The translations under genes and the position numbers were made by a program. This document shows positions 13,467 through 24,700 of a DNA stretch of 64,000 nucleotides, in pieces. Source of the stretch: Ciona intestinalis (lineage: Eukaryota; Chordata; Ascidiacea; Phlebobranchia; Cionidae); assembly GCF_000224145.3 (NCBI RefSeq), contig NC_020166.2, positions 6,296,372 through 6,360,371 on the forward strand, read 5' to 3'. Each line of letters begins with the position of its first letter. Within the stretch, counting starts at the first letter, position 1. The notes under the pieces are model-generated. The model saw only the letters and a program-made list of their open reading frames with translations, did no database searches and was not told the origin of the DNA.

Positions 13467-14739
13467 CGTACAGCTTCGCCAATGCAGTAGGAACTATTTA
13501 TTATTTAACATAAATTTTACAGTATACACTTACCTAAACAGCTGTATGCAATTTTTTTAAATACGGATACAAATATATTATAGAATTTCTGGTCTTTTCT
13601 AATTAACTTCGCCGACTGTAAGTACAGCAATTATTCTGAAAAAAATGGTTTAGCGCTGCTTACTGATTTTGCTTAAGTTGAATTACATATATAGGCGCTT
13701 ATTTTCTTTTATTTTTACGCAGAGAAAAAATGAGTTGGCGTGGGTATTTTTTATTTTGTATTAATTTTGTTATTTATTCGCACAGCTGAATGGTACGCTG
13801 GTATTTTATTAAATGTTTTTCTATGTTAAATACTATTTTGTATGTTCCTGTATTTCATAGTAGCTATAATCAGGAGGTTTTTGAATTTTCGTTCACCAAC
13901 AATTTTATACTCAGGCATGTGACTTTCCTATTTCATTATTTTTATCTTAAATGTTTATTTCCCACCAAGGCAAATTAAACAGTGAGAAGCCATACAACAT
14001 GTGTAAATGAATATAACGGATAATGCCTATGGACAGATTTGGGCAAGTATGTACCAGATCTATCTTTTTTAGCAAACAGTGGGGGTTTCAGTTGTTTTTA
14101 ATGCATCAAGTTTTGCATTTAATCTTAAACTGTTGGTCAAAACCGAGGCTTATTTTGTGTAAACGTTTTACATTGATCTGTAGTATCTTTTAGTGATGTT
14201 TTGCATGTCAACACATTTAAAAGTATATATATATATATACCAATATACCAAATACTAATAATTATTGGTTAGTTTAAAACCTTTTTCACATGTACAATTT
14301 TTTAATGAATGTAGCTTACTTCATTCTTAACATGGGTGTTCTGTTTCATAAACCTCTTGTCTACGTTTCATACACCATCCCGGCCTGCTACCATTAGTGA
14401 ACGCTAGATTGAAGTAATTGCCATTAACTGTCTTTACAATGATAGCAGCGGTGGGCCTTGACCCCGTAACCTCCACTTGTGCCACAGCATCATGCTGCTT
14501 TAAATTATCTAATTGGTGTGAAATTATATTTACCTAAAAACGAACACATTTGCGGGTGTCACTTCTACTGCAAATGAAATTTTGTACTGTGCATATGTAC
14601 CTATGTTTTCATTCTCATTACACTCAGATTCCTTGATTGAAGTAAAAATTACGTAGTAACTGTCTTTGACGCGCGTTTTTTAAAGTCGTAATAATACTGT
14701 CGAATAATTCTGTAACGGTATTTTCCTGGTTTTCATCAA

Positions 14740-14826
14740 ATAGGGTCCTTAAAATTTGTTTAAAAGTCTCGTCTGAGAAATAAAAGTCTCGTCTGAAAAA
14801 ATGTCCCATCTTCCCCCACCCTACTA
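14740..14826 (+). mobile_element. MITE fragment, right terminus
   Basis: ATGTCCCATCTTCCCCCACCCTACTA at the right end matches the family terminus. The left half is lost. A short AAAAGTCTCGTCTGA unit is tandemly repeated just before it. Confidence 0.6.
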
Positions 14827-15065
14827 TATAGATATTTTGCAACTCGACGCTGCGACGTCCCATTACCCAATCAGAATACTACATTAATCAATGTCAACAC
14901 TGCGGATACGACTTTATCTCATGGGAGACCATTCTCATGGAAACAAACCCCCCGTTGAACGAGGTTATTCATATCCCGTTCAGCCGCTGACAGGCCCAAA
15001 TCGCTTCCATTTCATTGCATGACGTCACACTGCTATCACGTGATTCTGTCCGGTATATAATTCAC

Positions 15066-15113
15066 TTTTTCTTAACACAATAACGAGACTTTTTCCTAAC
15101 ACAATAACGAGAA
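15066..15113. repeat. Short tandem duplication (~24 bp x 2)
   Basis: TTTTCTTAACACAATAACGA is followed at once by TTTTCCTAACACAATAACGA. Confidence 0.6.
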
Positions 15114-15128
15114 CTACCTTTGTCTACT

Positions 15129-15362
15129 AGAGATATCCACGAGCCGGAGTCGGACTCCTGCAGGAGCCGGACTCTGGCCACTTTGGGCCGAACCGGAGCG
15201 GAGCCGAAGTCGGTTTTAAATATGCCTTCTTAAAAGAATTTATGCATATGCATAGATATGCAGTAAATTTTGCCAAATTTCAAAAAAAATTCGGAACAGG
15301 AGCGGAGTCAAAAGTTTTGGAGTCGGATTGGAGCAGGAGTTCAAAATTTCTGACTCCTCTAC
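15129..15362. repeat. GGAGTCGG-rich repeat, possibly a non-autonomous hAT-like element
   Basis: Begins TAGAGATATCCACGAGCCGG and ends ...CTGACTCCTCTA, with GGAGTCGG/ACTCC motifs concentrated at both ends and an AT-rich centre. Similar GAGTCGG-ended repeats are known among hAT-type MITEs. The target duplication here (CTAC on both sides) is too short to prove it. Confidence 0.35.
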
Positions 15363-15670
15363 TACCTAACGCCACTCCCGGCACCAAGACCTCGAGGTCA
15401 GTCTAGGTTCGTGGCGGACTCTTACGGGCCTTGCCCGGCCTTTAAGTAAGCTTTTGTCCGATACTGTATATCGTGTACTTGTATACCACCAGAAAAGGGA
15501 ATAAAATATGGCAAGATATCATGAATTGTTTGGTCTCTGGTTATAAAAGCAATTAAGAATACATTAGATATAGCACTCCGCTGAAGCCTGTATATGAAGT
15601 CGGTTCAACACGGAGTCATTTAACCCAATCAGCAATCTTGTTTATTTAGTGGGTGGAGGCTATAGACATA

Positions 15671-15785
15671 TAGTAGGAAGGGGGAGATGGGACGCTTAAG
15701 CACATATTGTCCAATATTTTCTTTTTTACCATCATACCTTTATTAATTGACAAAACTTCAAAGAATACATTAAACCTCACAAGAA
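15671..15785 (+). mobile_element. MITE fragment, left terminus
   Basis: TAGTAGGAAGGGGGAGATGGGACGCTTAAGCACATA matches the left end of the family. The rest has diverged. Confidence 0.5.
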
Positions 15786-16201
15786 GTTGTTTAGCCATTG
15801 ACATACTGCGTCATTATTAAGATTCGCAACAGGCGGTAAGATAAGGGAGTTAAAAATCCTTGTCAATTTTTATTAATAAATGTTTTTATTAATGTTTTAA
15901 GTAAAGATCCCCGAAAAGTTGTATGCTTTAAAAATCAAATTTAAATATTTTCTGTCTTGCCCACTGCTATAAAGTAGTTTTCAACGTGTTACCCATACAG
16001 TGTAATGTTGTATATAGAATTGGGACTTTCATTGATGAATATTGTATCCTACGGATGCATTTAAACTTTTATTAACAGAAAATATGTAATATCTATTAAA
16101 AAAGTTTATATTTTTCATAATATATTTCGTACAAGCCACTTATCATAATTTATTTTCAACTTCCTAGACTGAATTTCTAATATATATTTTTAAATAATCT
16201 T

Positions 16202-16475
16202 GAATGAATGTGAATGAATGTAACTTACTTTATCCTCGCGTGGCCGGAAAACGACAGTCGATATAACACGGGTTTAACACCCCGTGCCAGCTTACGAGTT
16301 ACCATGTATGTTACTTTGTGGGTAATTATTTTTTTTTTGGATCTTTTTATNNNNNNNNNNNNNNNNNNNNNNNNNNNNNNNNNNNNNNNNNNNNNNNNNN
16401 AACAGCGACGAGCTTGGACCAATTACCTAATGGTTACAGGCACGCGCTAACCACTACGCCACGGCGCCGGACGTT
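16202..16475 (-). mobile_element. tRNA-derived SINE, interrupted by assembly gap
   Basis: Read on the minus strand, a tRNA-like head at 16401-16475 has the A box TGGCGTAGTGG and a B-box-like GGTCCAAGCTC. After the 50-N gap comes the family body (CACAAAGTAACATACATGGT, TCGTAAGCTGGCACGG, GTTTTCCGGCCACGCG) and a CATTCATTC tail. It gives the clearest view of both ends of the family. Confidence 0.75.
16351..16400. other. Assembly gap (50 N)
   Basis: Exactly 50 N inside a SINE, probably a collapsed poly-T or repeat. Confidence 0.98.
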
Positions 16476-17116
16476 ATTATTAAGTGATTTCTGTTTTATA
16501 ATGTTGAGCTGAGTTCTACCAGGAACCCCAACAAGAATAACTGTTGAGATAGGTGCCACGATGAACCTATACTTCACCCCCAACAGTTTCCTCTGGTTTG
16601 TCTTTGATCGAGCATGGTCGATCGTTGTAGTAAAAGGTTAATAATTAATTTTATGCTAATTATATTAATACGTGCTCACTTATTAAAACTTTGCTCTTTT
16701 GTTTTTTAAGGGATTTATGGAATATAAAAGGTGATGAACGACTCTTGTTTTCTGAGCTACCAACAGTACAACAGTATCTACTATCATAGTATAAAAATAC
16801 TTCTTCATTTAACTATGCTACTATCAGTATTTATGCTTCTAGTATAGGAAAATAGCTGCGGAATAGGATACAATGTTGTGCTTTGTGATCGCCGGAAAAA
16901 AAACATGTCAACAACGACCTTCGGAATGTAGTTCCGTGGGTTTCGTTCGTTGCTGTGTTCTGCTTACATAAAATTGTTGTTTGTAACGAATATAAAACTT
17001 ATAGAAGAAACATAGAAAACCGATTTAATTATAATTTAACCTTTAAAAGCGATAATTTCAGGATTATACGGTCCTATTTAATTTCAATGATTTCATGATG
17101 TATTGTGAACGTTAAT

Positions 17117-18502
17117 ATGAATAGTATTCACGAAATCACTCCAACACTATACCTTTGCGGAGTAGCAGCTCTTCAGAACAAGGAATCAGTTCTTAATAAA
17201 CGAATCGGGCTTATCGTTAACGCTACGATTGATTTGGGTAACCAATCTTGGAATGGAAAAATTGACATTGTAAGTATGTGTTGCAGTTTCACTTCCACTA
17301 CATTATATAGCCCAGTGTAACAAGTCTCAAATGCCATATTGCCTCACGCTATGATAAATAATTGACTTTCATTTAACATGCAATGCCATACCATTTTTGT
17401 TGTTTCGCATACGGACCAGTAAAATTTCCAAGGATCGGTGGGCCTTCAAAAATCAAAATCAACCCAAAATGTAATTTTGACAAAAACATGTGAATCAAAA
17501 GTACAGGATGGAAACTTTAATTTAATCAGGAATTAAACAATTGATTGCAATCATTTTGTTATCATACATTTTTACGTTGTTCCAACTACGGACGACACTG
17601 GTCACTGATCTAGAACAGGGGTTAAGAACGACTGGTATAGAAAATAATTCATAGAATAATTAAATTATACCATGGGATGAAGTTGACAGTAATCAGATAA
17701 ATCCTTTTTCTCAGTCAACCAGTTTTTCGCGCACATAACTATTACATATAGTGATATAGATATTGATATATATAAGTATTTGTTTGCTAGTCATTTGATA
17801 TTTTCAGGTTAGAGTTCCAGTAAATGATGTGCCTACCGCTCAACTGTCACCCTACTTTGATAAAGTTGCAGATCTATTGCACAAGAACTGTCAAAATGGT
17901 ACCCGATGCCTGGTTCATTGTGTAGCTGGTGTGTCAAGGTCTGCTACTTTATGCATTGTTTACTTAATGAAGTACCACAGGTAAGATGTTAAATACCTAA
18001 ACATGCATGCCCAGGTATTGAAATTGAGGAAAATTTGAATTGAACAATAGTTTTTTGAACTGTCCAACATATTTATGTGTCAAAAAGTATTTTTTTTGCA
18101 GGTTTAATATCAGAATAGTTAAACACATGTAAAATACTAAATACAAAAATTTAATTTTACTAAAGGCAATTCAGTTTAATCAATTTCAGGCCTATATTAA
18201 GATTGTTGAAAATGAAAATTGTGGTTTTATATACATAAAACAGGTGATTTAATTATTTTCACATTTTTTTCTTGTTTTTTTATTCGAGAATGTCCTTAAG
18301 AGATGCTCACACACATGTCAAGAGTCGCAGGCCTTTCATTCGACCAAATGCTGGCTTTTGGAAACAATTGGTTGAATACGAGAAAAAAATTTATGGCCGC
18401 AACTCGGTCAAAATGGTTCAGTCTTCCATTGGCCTTATACCTGATGTCTATGTGGCAGAAACAAGAAATATGGTTCCATTTTTTGGGAGAAGTCGACGCT
18501 AA
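17117..18502 (+). CDS. Atypical dual-specificity phosphatase, DUSP14/18/21-like
   Basis: Small cytosolic protein phosphatase acting on phosphotyrosine and phosphothreonine. Three exons: 17117-17269, 17808-17980, 18289-18502 (540 nt, 179 residues; human DUSP14 and DUSP18 have 198 and 188). Residues 1-51 start MNSIHEITPTLYLCG, the family's substrate-entry strand. Exon 2 carries the general acid D58 (VPVNDVP) and the P-loop HCVAGVSRSAT with C89. Exon 3 has MSLRDAHTHVKSRRPFIRPN, GFWKQL and MVQSSIGLIPDVY, the C-terminal block typical of DUSP14/18/21 rather than of MAP-kinase phosphatases. No rhodanese domain. The upstream GTG codons in frame are not starts. Confidence 0.93.
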
Positions 18503-18686
18503 GCATCTTTAAAATTTTTAATCAAGTTACATTGCTTTTTAAGTTGTGAGCTTTTACTTTATACTGTGGGCTGTAGTTCTTCACTTTACAGTGTTTTTTT
18601 TAAATATCACTATTTTACATTTATATGCTTTCTTAGCTTTTGATCTGCACAAACAATATAGATACAGTTTTTGTAATATACTGCGC

Positions 18687-18701
18687 TTTATTCTTAATAA
18701 A
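18687..18701. promoter_or_regulatory. Back-to-back poly(A) signals of two convergent genes
   Basis: TTTATTCTTAATAAA: AATAAA on + (18696-18701, for the DUSP14-like gene, 194 bases after its stop) and AATAAA on - (18687-18692, for the glutamate receptor, 32 bases after its stop), three bases apart. Confidence 0.6.
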
Positions 18702-18723
18702 TTGGTCAGAAACAATAACTTTT

Positions 18724-21700
18724 TCAAACAACTTCATTTCTGCGGTTAATGGAAATGTTACTTGCCCCAGCAGATTCCGGAGGTTGTGGTTTCCCCATCA
18801 TATAGCTGTGTCTGCCACGGTGGTTCGCAAAAAGCCACCTTCTTATTTCATATGTCTCTGGGCTTCTACTTTTGTTTTCAGAGACACATATATCTGCTGT
18901 GTTACTCATATGACAGCAATGATCAGTGCTTTCATTTTGCTTCATGTTCTGACATGTGGTCACAGGTGAAGCACCAGGCAGAGACATTGAGCTGCTTTGA
19001 AAATCCGAAGACTCAGCAGTTAAATGATTGCACTGCTGACCACTTGGTGTTGATGGAGAGTGTATCATGCTTTCTAGATCACGTGAGGCAGTAAATGATG
19101 CAATGTTCATCTTGGTTGTAGCAGAATGACTTTGTTTGAGTGGAGTAATTTCTTCATCATTCAGAACAGTTTCAATCATATCTGAGAAGCGATGAGTGTA
19201 TGGCCCATTTAGCACACTTGATGTGAAATGAGGACATTTCACCTGAAAAATTTACAACCGCAATCATTTTGTATTTCTAACTGCATTAAGTTGCCAATTG
19301 GAAGATATTAATAAGGTTTTGTGAAACTTTTTTAAACAAGTTTTCTTTAGAAATGCAGGCACTAAAGCAAATGAATATAATCATTTGTAACAGTAACAGT
19401 ATTTCTTCTATAGCAACCTGGTCACACTTATGTTGTTCTACTTTCATAAGTCTGCAGCAGTGTACACATGAACAATATATTTCTTTCAATTGCAAGTCTG
19501 GTTGTTTCTTCTCATCTTCATCATCACTTAGATCATGGAAGAACGAAGATCTTGGTATCTTCTTGCTGCATGTGCAAACTGCAGAGAGACCAAGTCCTAC
19601 TTCTGTTTTCCATTTGGTCTAAATGAAAAAAATGGAGTCTGTTTTTTATCCCACATTTAAAACTAGTCAAAGCATCTGATAATATTACATGCACAACAGA
19701 TAGATTGAAGACAAATGCAAAATCATGGTTGCGTAATGGACCAAAAGCAAGAATACTGTTCATACCTTTTTAATTTTTGCATTCATTAGGGAGTGTGCTG
19801 CAAATTCTGCTATTGCTGTTGTTATAGCAACCGTTGCTCCAATTGCAAGAAATATGAAGGCACCGCCCAAATTTGTCACATCCAATGATTCTGTATTTGA
19901 TGTTCCGCCTTCCTAACAAAGTGGGATAGGAATGTGGTTAGAGTAGACTACTGCCCTGCAAAAGTACTGCATGTTCTCTATTTATAGCTGCCATAGCTTT
20001 GAATTGTCAGATTTGAACTTGCCACATTAAAGTAATGTAGCTACAAAGTAGTTACAGGACTTAATATTTGAATTTTTACCGATGGGCAATTAACAGCTTT
20101 GTGGTTCCACCATTTCAACTTCAACTCATCCAACATTCCATTCTCCTGTAGCTTAAGAATCGAGACACTTAATTTGTCTCTTAATGATGATTCTAAAAGG
20201 TAATTTATTTTTATTCAGAAACATCATATACCAAAAAAGTAAAATGTTGTAAAAAAATACACAGTTTATTAGATCAGTATACTTCTGGTTGATTTATTTT
20301 CAACCTCATAAAGGTATTAGCATATGGATTGTTAAATGGATTAATATTGTTCGTACCCATGGTTGCAATTCCATATCCGATTGTATCCAACAATCCACCA
20401 ATTTGTGTTAAGTTGCAATTTTGAGCAGTCAAGTATTGCAGCGTTGTTGACTCCATTAGATAAGCATAATCACCTTTGTATAATTTAGATAAGAAATTCA
20501 TAGCAAAACAAGTACTTTTATATAATTTCATAGAATCTCAATAATTAAGGGCCATCAAAGATGACAAAAAAGGAAGTTGAGGAATTGAAGATTAAAATCA
20601 GTGGAAATAGAAATAAATAAAAAAAGAATAGTCAAGCTTAAATTGATGTGGAAACAGTTCATTAGGCAAAAAAGCATTTTTTTAGTAAAAATTATAGGTT
20701 AACAGTTTAACATAACTCCTAAGGTCTCTTGTATCAGGTTTTAGTTGTAGCTCGACTTACCAGCAAGAACTCTGGCCATCCCTTCTTCATTGTTAAACAC
20801 AAAATTTTCCTCATTTTGAATCAAATAATTCCACATCTTCTTGTAAGTCCTGATTTTTGAATTCTGAAAATTAAAGAATAGTAAAACAGATATCAGAAAA
20901 TAGCGTGACAATCAAGAAAATTGAAATTGGGATAAAATGAGGTATTAAATTTATACAGAAATATTTCCCTATTTGATGATATATACCTTAGAAAAGTTTC
21001 CCTTGATTTTTTAACTTTGGGTATGAAAATTAAATGATATCAGAAAAATAACTGTTCAATCATAAGTATTGTGAAAGTTAATTACTGCATTTGACTAAAA
21101 TATTACAAAGAAGACATAGATATTACGCCATTTGGTAACCCACTTCAAAAAAGCTCCTCGTTGATCCTTCTCTCATCATCCCATACTTTATCTTCGTCTG
21201 TGAGGCGAGATCATCAGCGGATGAAATATCGTTCACCATCCGTGTAACAGTAAGAAAAGCAGCAAGGTTGGCTGTGTATGATGATATAATGATCAGAGTA
21301 AAGAACCACCATACTCCAGCTAATAACCTGGAATTGTAAAGTTTAAATCTATCATCTGCGCAATGATTTCTGAAATTTCATAAGCTTTCGTTTAGGAATA
21401 TATACTGTGAAGAAATAATTTATTTAATGCTTTTGGAAACCGAACAATACAATAAACCAGATAATGTCACCCAGTGGTAACTAATGAATTGTATGAATTG
21501 TCACAAATATATATAAAAAATGCCTTAAATAGTATTTCAAATAGAGCAGCAATGTTATAACGACTATCATTGCTTTGCTATGGAAGGATAAATAAGTTTT
21601 ATTCATAAGTGAATTAAATGTATTTGCATACTCCTTTGAAATTGCTTTCAGTAAAAGTAATCCAGAAAACTTGTCACATTTTTTCCAAAAGGAATATAAG

Positions 21701-24700
21701 AAAAAGCTATAACCATCTTTTCTAATACTACAATATTTTATTTTTTTCCAGGCTTTTATTCCATATCAGTGTCCTCATTGATTTTGCAAGTGGCAAATCC
21801 CTGCACATTGATGATATATCAATATTTAAGAAGGGCTTAAAGGTTAAAGGCAAATCTTGTTAAACCAATTGCAACACTATATCAAATTGAGATCGAAAAT
21901 GAGAAGAAACTAATCCTTGTGTTGTTGACCTACAGTTTTCTTAACAGAAACATCAAGTGGTGCATAAAACAAAACATTCATGTTATATTAACCTTGTTGC
22001 CCTATAACGCAGGATAACTAAGGTACATTCATTTATTTATTTACCTACTTCTTTACCTAATCAAACATTTTATATCCTACCTTGTAGATATGGATCTCGG
22101 ACTAACTTCAGTCCCTTGCTGCATCAACGCTCCAAACCCAAACCACATACTGTTGAGGAAGCTGAAACTATTCACCAATGTGTTTGACTTGGCTTGGCAG
22201 GAATATGCAGTGTGCCATTCACAAGGACTTAACCTTTAATAAAATGGATACAATTTTATTGTTTTATTTAATTTGAAAATTTGGCTTAAGTAGTTAACAG
22301 CAAACTATAGTAAAAGTCTGAGCTGATAAAAGTCACTAATTGAGCAAAACATTTACCTTGCTATGAAGAACATTACAAATGCTACAAGTAGGTATGCGAT
22401 GATTATTAGAACCCATATAAACAGAGATAGTGGGTTGAGGAATCCAAAGACGCTTGGATTCCCTGGTATTGGTTTTCTAAACAGAATGCTCACTCCAAGG
22501 CTCATGTATGGCTTTGTAAAGCGAACCACTTTCTCTCTTACATAGTTGATGGTTAATGGAGCAACTGCCATATCCGCATGCTAAAACAAAACAATAAAAT
22601 AGTTAAACTTAAACAAAGTAAGCAGTTTATTGTTCAAGACAAAAATGTCCATGTCTAAAATATGTAATATGTTTACTAGTTTGTTTTTTATATGTAATTT
22701 ATTTTATCTTTAAGTCTGTCATAAAAACAGTTATTTTATTGTTACTTCTCATTTATGTATTTTATTTGCGATGAAATGCTGTAACCAAAGAGACAATAGT
22801 TATGTTATGTATGTTGTACAAAATTTGATGGAATATCAAGTTTTTAAATAAATCTCTATATCTGACAATGCTAACAATAAGTTACCCCATGCATGACTTC
22901 CCCTATCATTCCATCCCATGTTCCATCCTCCAATTCGTTTCCATAATTATTATCAGCCACTTCAACAAGCTTGTATGAAAATTTCAGATCTTCAGATAAC
23001 AGCTAAAACAAATGCTTGGTAATTTATCTACGGCAACTTTTAAATTGTAAGTAATAAATATAAGTAATATTTTTAAGTTATAGTAATAAACATATTTTCA
23101 TTTTGAGTTCAATATTTTAGGTTCCCACACTAAAAATAATAAAATTGGTCTTTCAAAAAAATAATTTGAAAGAGCAAAATTTATTAAAATGATATGTAAG
23201 TGGTGATATACCATAAATCATTACATCATTGTATATGACTATACAAATTGATTGTGTATTCTGTTTAGAAAAATTGAATTTGTTCGCCGCTGGACCAAAC
23301 ATCATCTTAATGTAAGTTCAATTGGGTTGACTTAAGTGCCAGAGCATGCATAATCAGGAGTCATGAATTTGATTACACGTTTCAGCACTTACATTTAACA
23401 GATCAATACAGTAGCCTTGGTACGGACTATCCTTGTTGTTAGATTCTTTAAAAACATAGGGGTGCTCCTAAAAACATAGGAAGTAGTTTAAAGGCACTCG
23501 CCTTGGATTAAACTGAGGATAATATCAATAATCTAATTTATAAGTCCGACTTGTCTGGATTAAAATGAATTTTTAAAGAAGTTTTAAATTCAAAAAGACG
23601 TTAGTCTTTAACACATTGCTTCTTTCTTTTAATTTTAATAAAATGTACTTTTTGCCAATTTGGTTTTAATTTGTTTCAAATGTGTTATATAGCACCATGT
23701 AAATATGCACACAAAAAGTACTGAACTTGGCACCAATGGAACAGGGTATGAAAAATAGGCAAACTTTGGACCAAATTTCATGTCCCCCAGCGTGCTCGCA
23801 GTAGCAATTGACACGACATTACGCTCATATAGAATAGAACTACAAACCCGTATAGTTGTGACAATTAAAGTTGTATTTCTAAGTGAGTTATTGTAGGGTG
23901 GGTTATTTGGTGTCTGTTGGTGGCCAAACATGGTTAATCTCTTTGTCACATTTGGTCGTATGCCGTAATAACTTCTTTCATCAGCAGCGTACTTCCATTG
24001 TCCAATCTTTTAATAATATTTACAAATAAGATTAATTAGTATATATATATTTTTTTTTTTTAAATACCGGTGTAACAGAATGTATAAAAAGTCAGTTCAT
24101 GTTTTTTTAGTCTTAATATATTAAATAAGCAATTGACCACAGAAAATTGAAAAGCTTAACAGAATTTAGTTGTCTGCCAATTCAACTCATAGCAAATTTA
24201 ATATTTTAATATTATTCACCAAATTTCCCTCTTTTATTATTAAAATTTGACAGGAGTGGCCACTTATGCCTTCCATGACCTGTGCATGGTTTTCCCTGGG
24301 GAATTATGCGCTCAAAATAAAACTCGTTGGTTCCCTTAAAATTTATGCTTGGCGTGGGGTAATTAAATAAAATAAAACTCACTTTTTCCAGACCATTATA
24401 GGTTATCGATAGAACATCTAATGTAAGATTGGTACGTCTTCCATCACTGTCAAATAACAGCGGGCCAGTCAGTCCCGTTATTTTTGTCTAAAAAATGTAT
24501 GTTTTCTATAAAATTAGTTTGCTTTATATGTTTTCTTAAAAGATATTTTACCAAAGCAGATGAGGAAAGCACTTTTTTATTTTATTTATTTTTGGGTCTC
24601 AATAGAAAACAAAATTAGCTATTAAAAATAGTTATATATTTCATTTTCAATATATAGTACTGTGGGGTAAGATGGAACAACTTTAGCACCTAATATCCAA

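Larger units (their letters stand above)
13467..17116. other. Gene-free region with repeats
   Basis: Holds the 3' UTR of the fucosyltransferase, a short TA run at 14225-14240, two MITE fragments, an AGTC/GGAG-rich repeat (15129-15362), a SINE with an assembly gap, and the upstream region of the next gene. No coding exon supported. Confidence 0.6.

Noticed and set aside
14624-14863. 79-codon minus-strand ORF
   Set aside because: Its start overlaps the MITE terminus; no recognisable protein.
21463-21535. Possible SINE fragment (CCCAGTGGTAACTAATGAA)
   Set aside because: Similarity to the SINE body is weak and neither end is recognisable.
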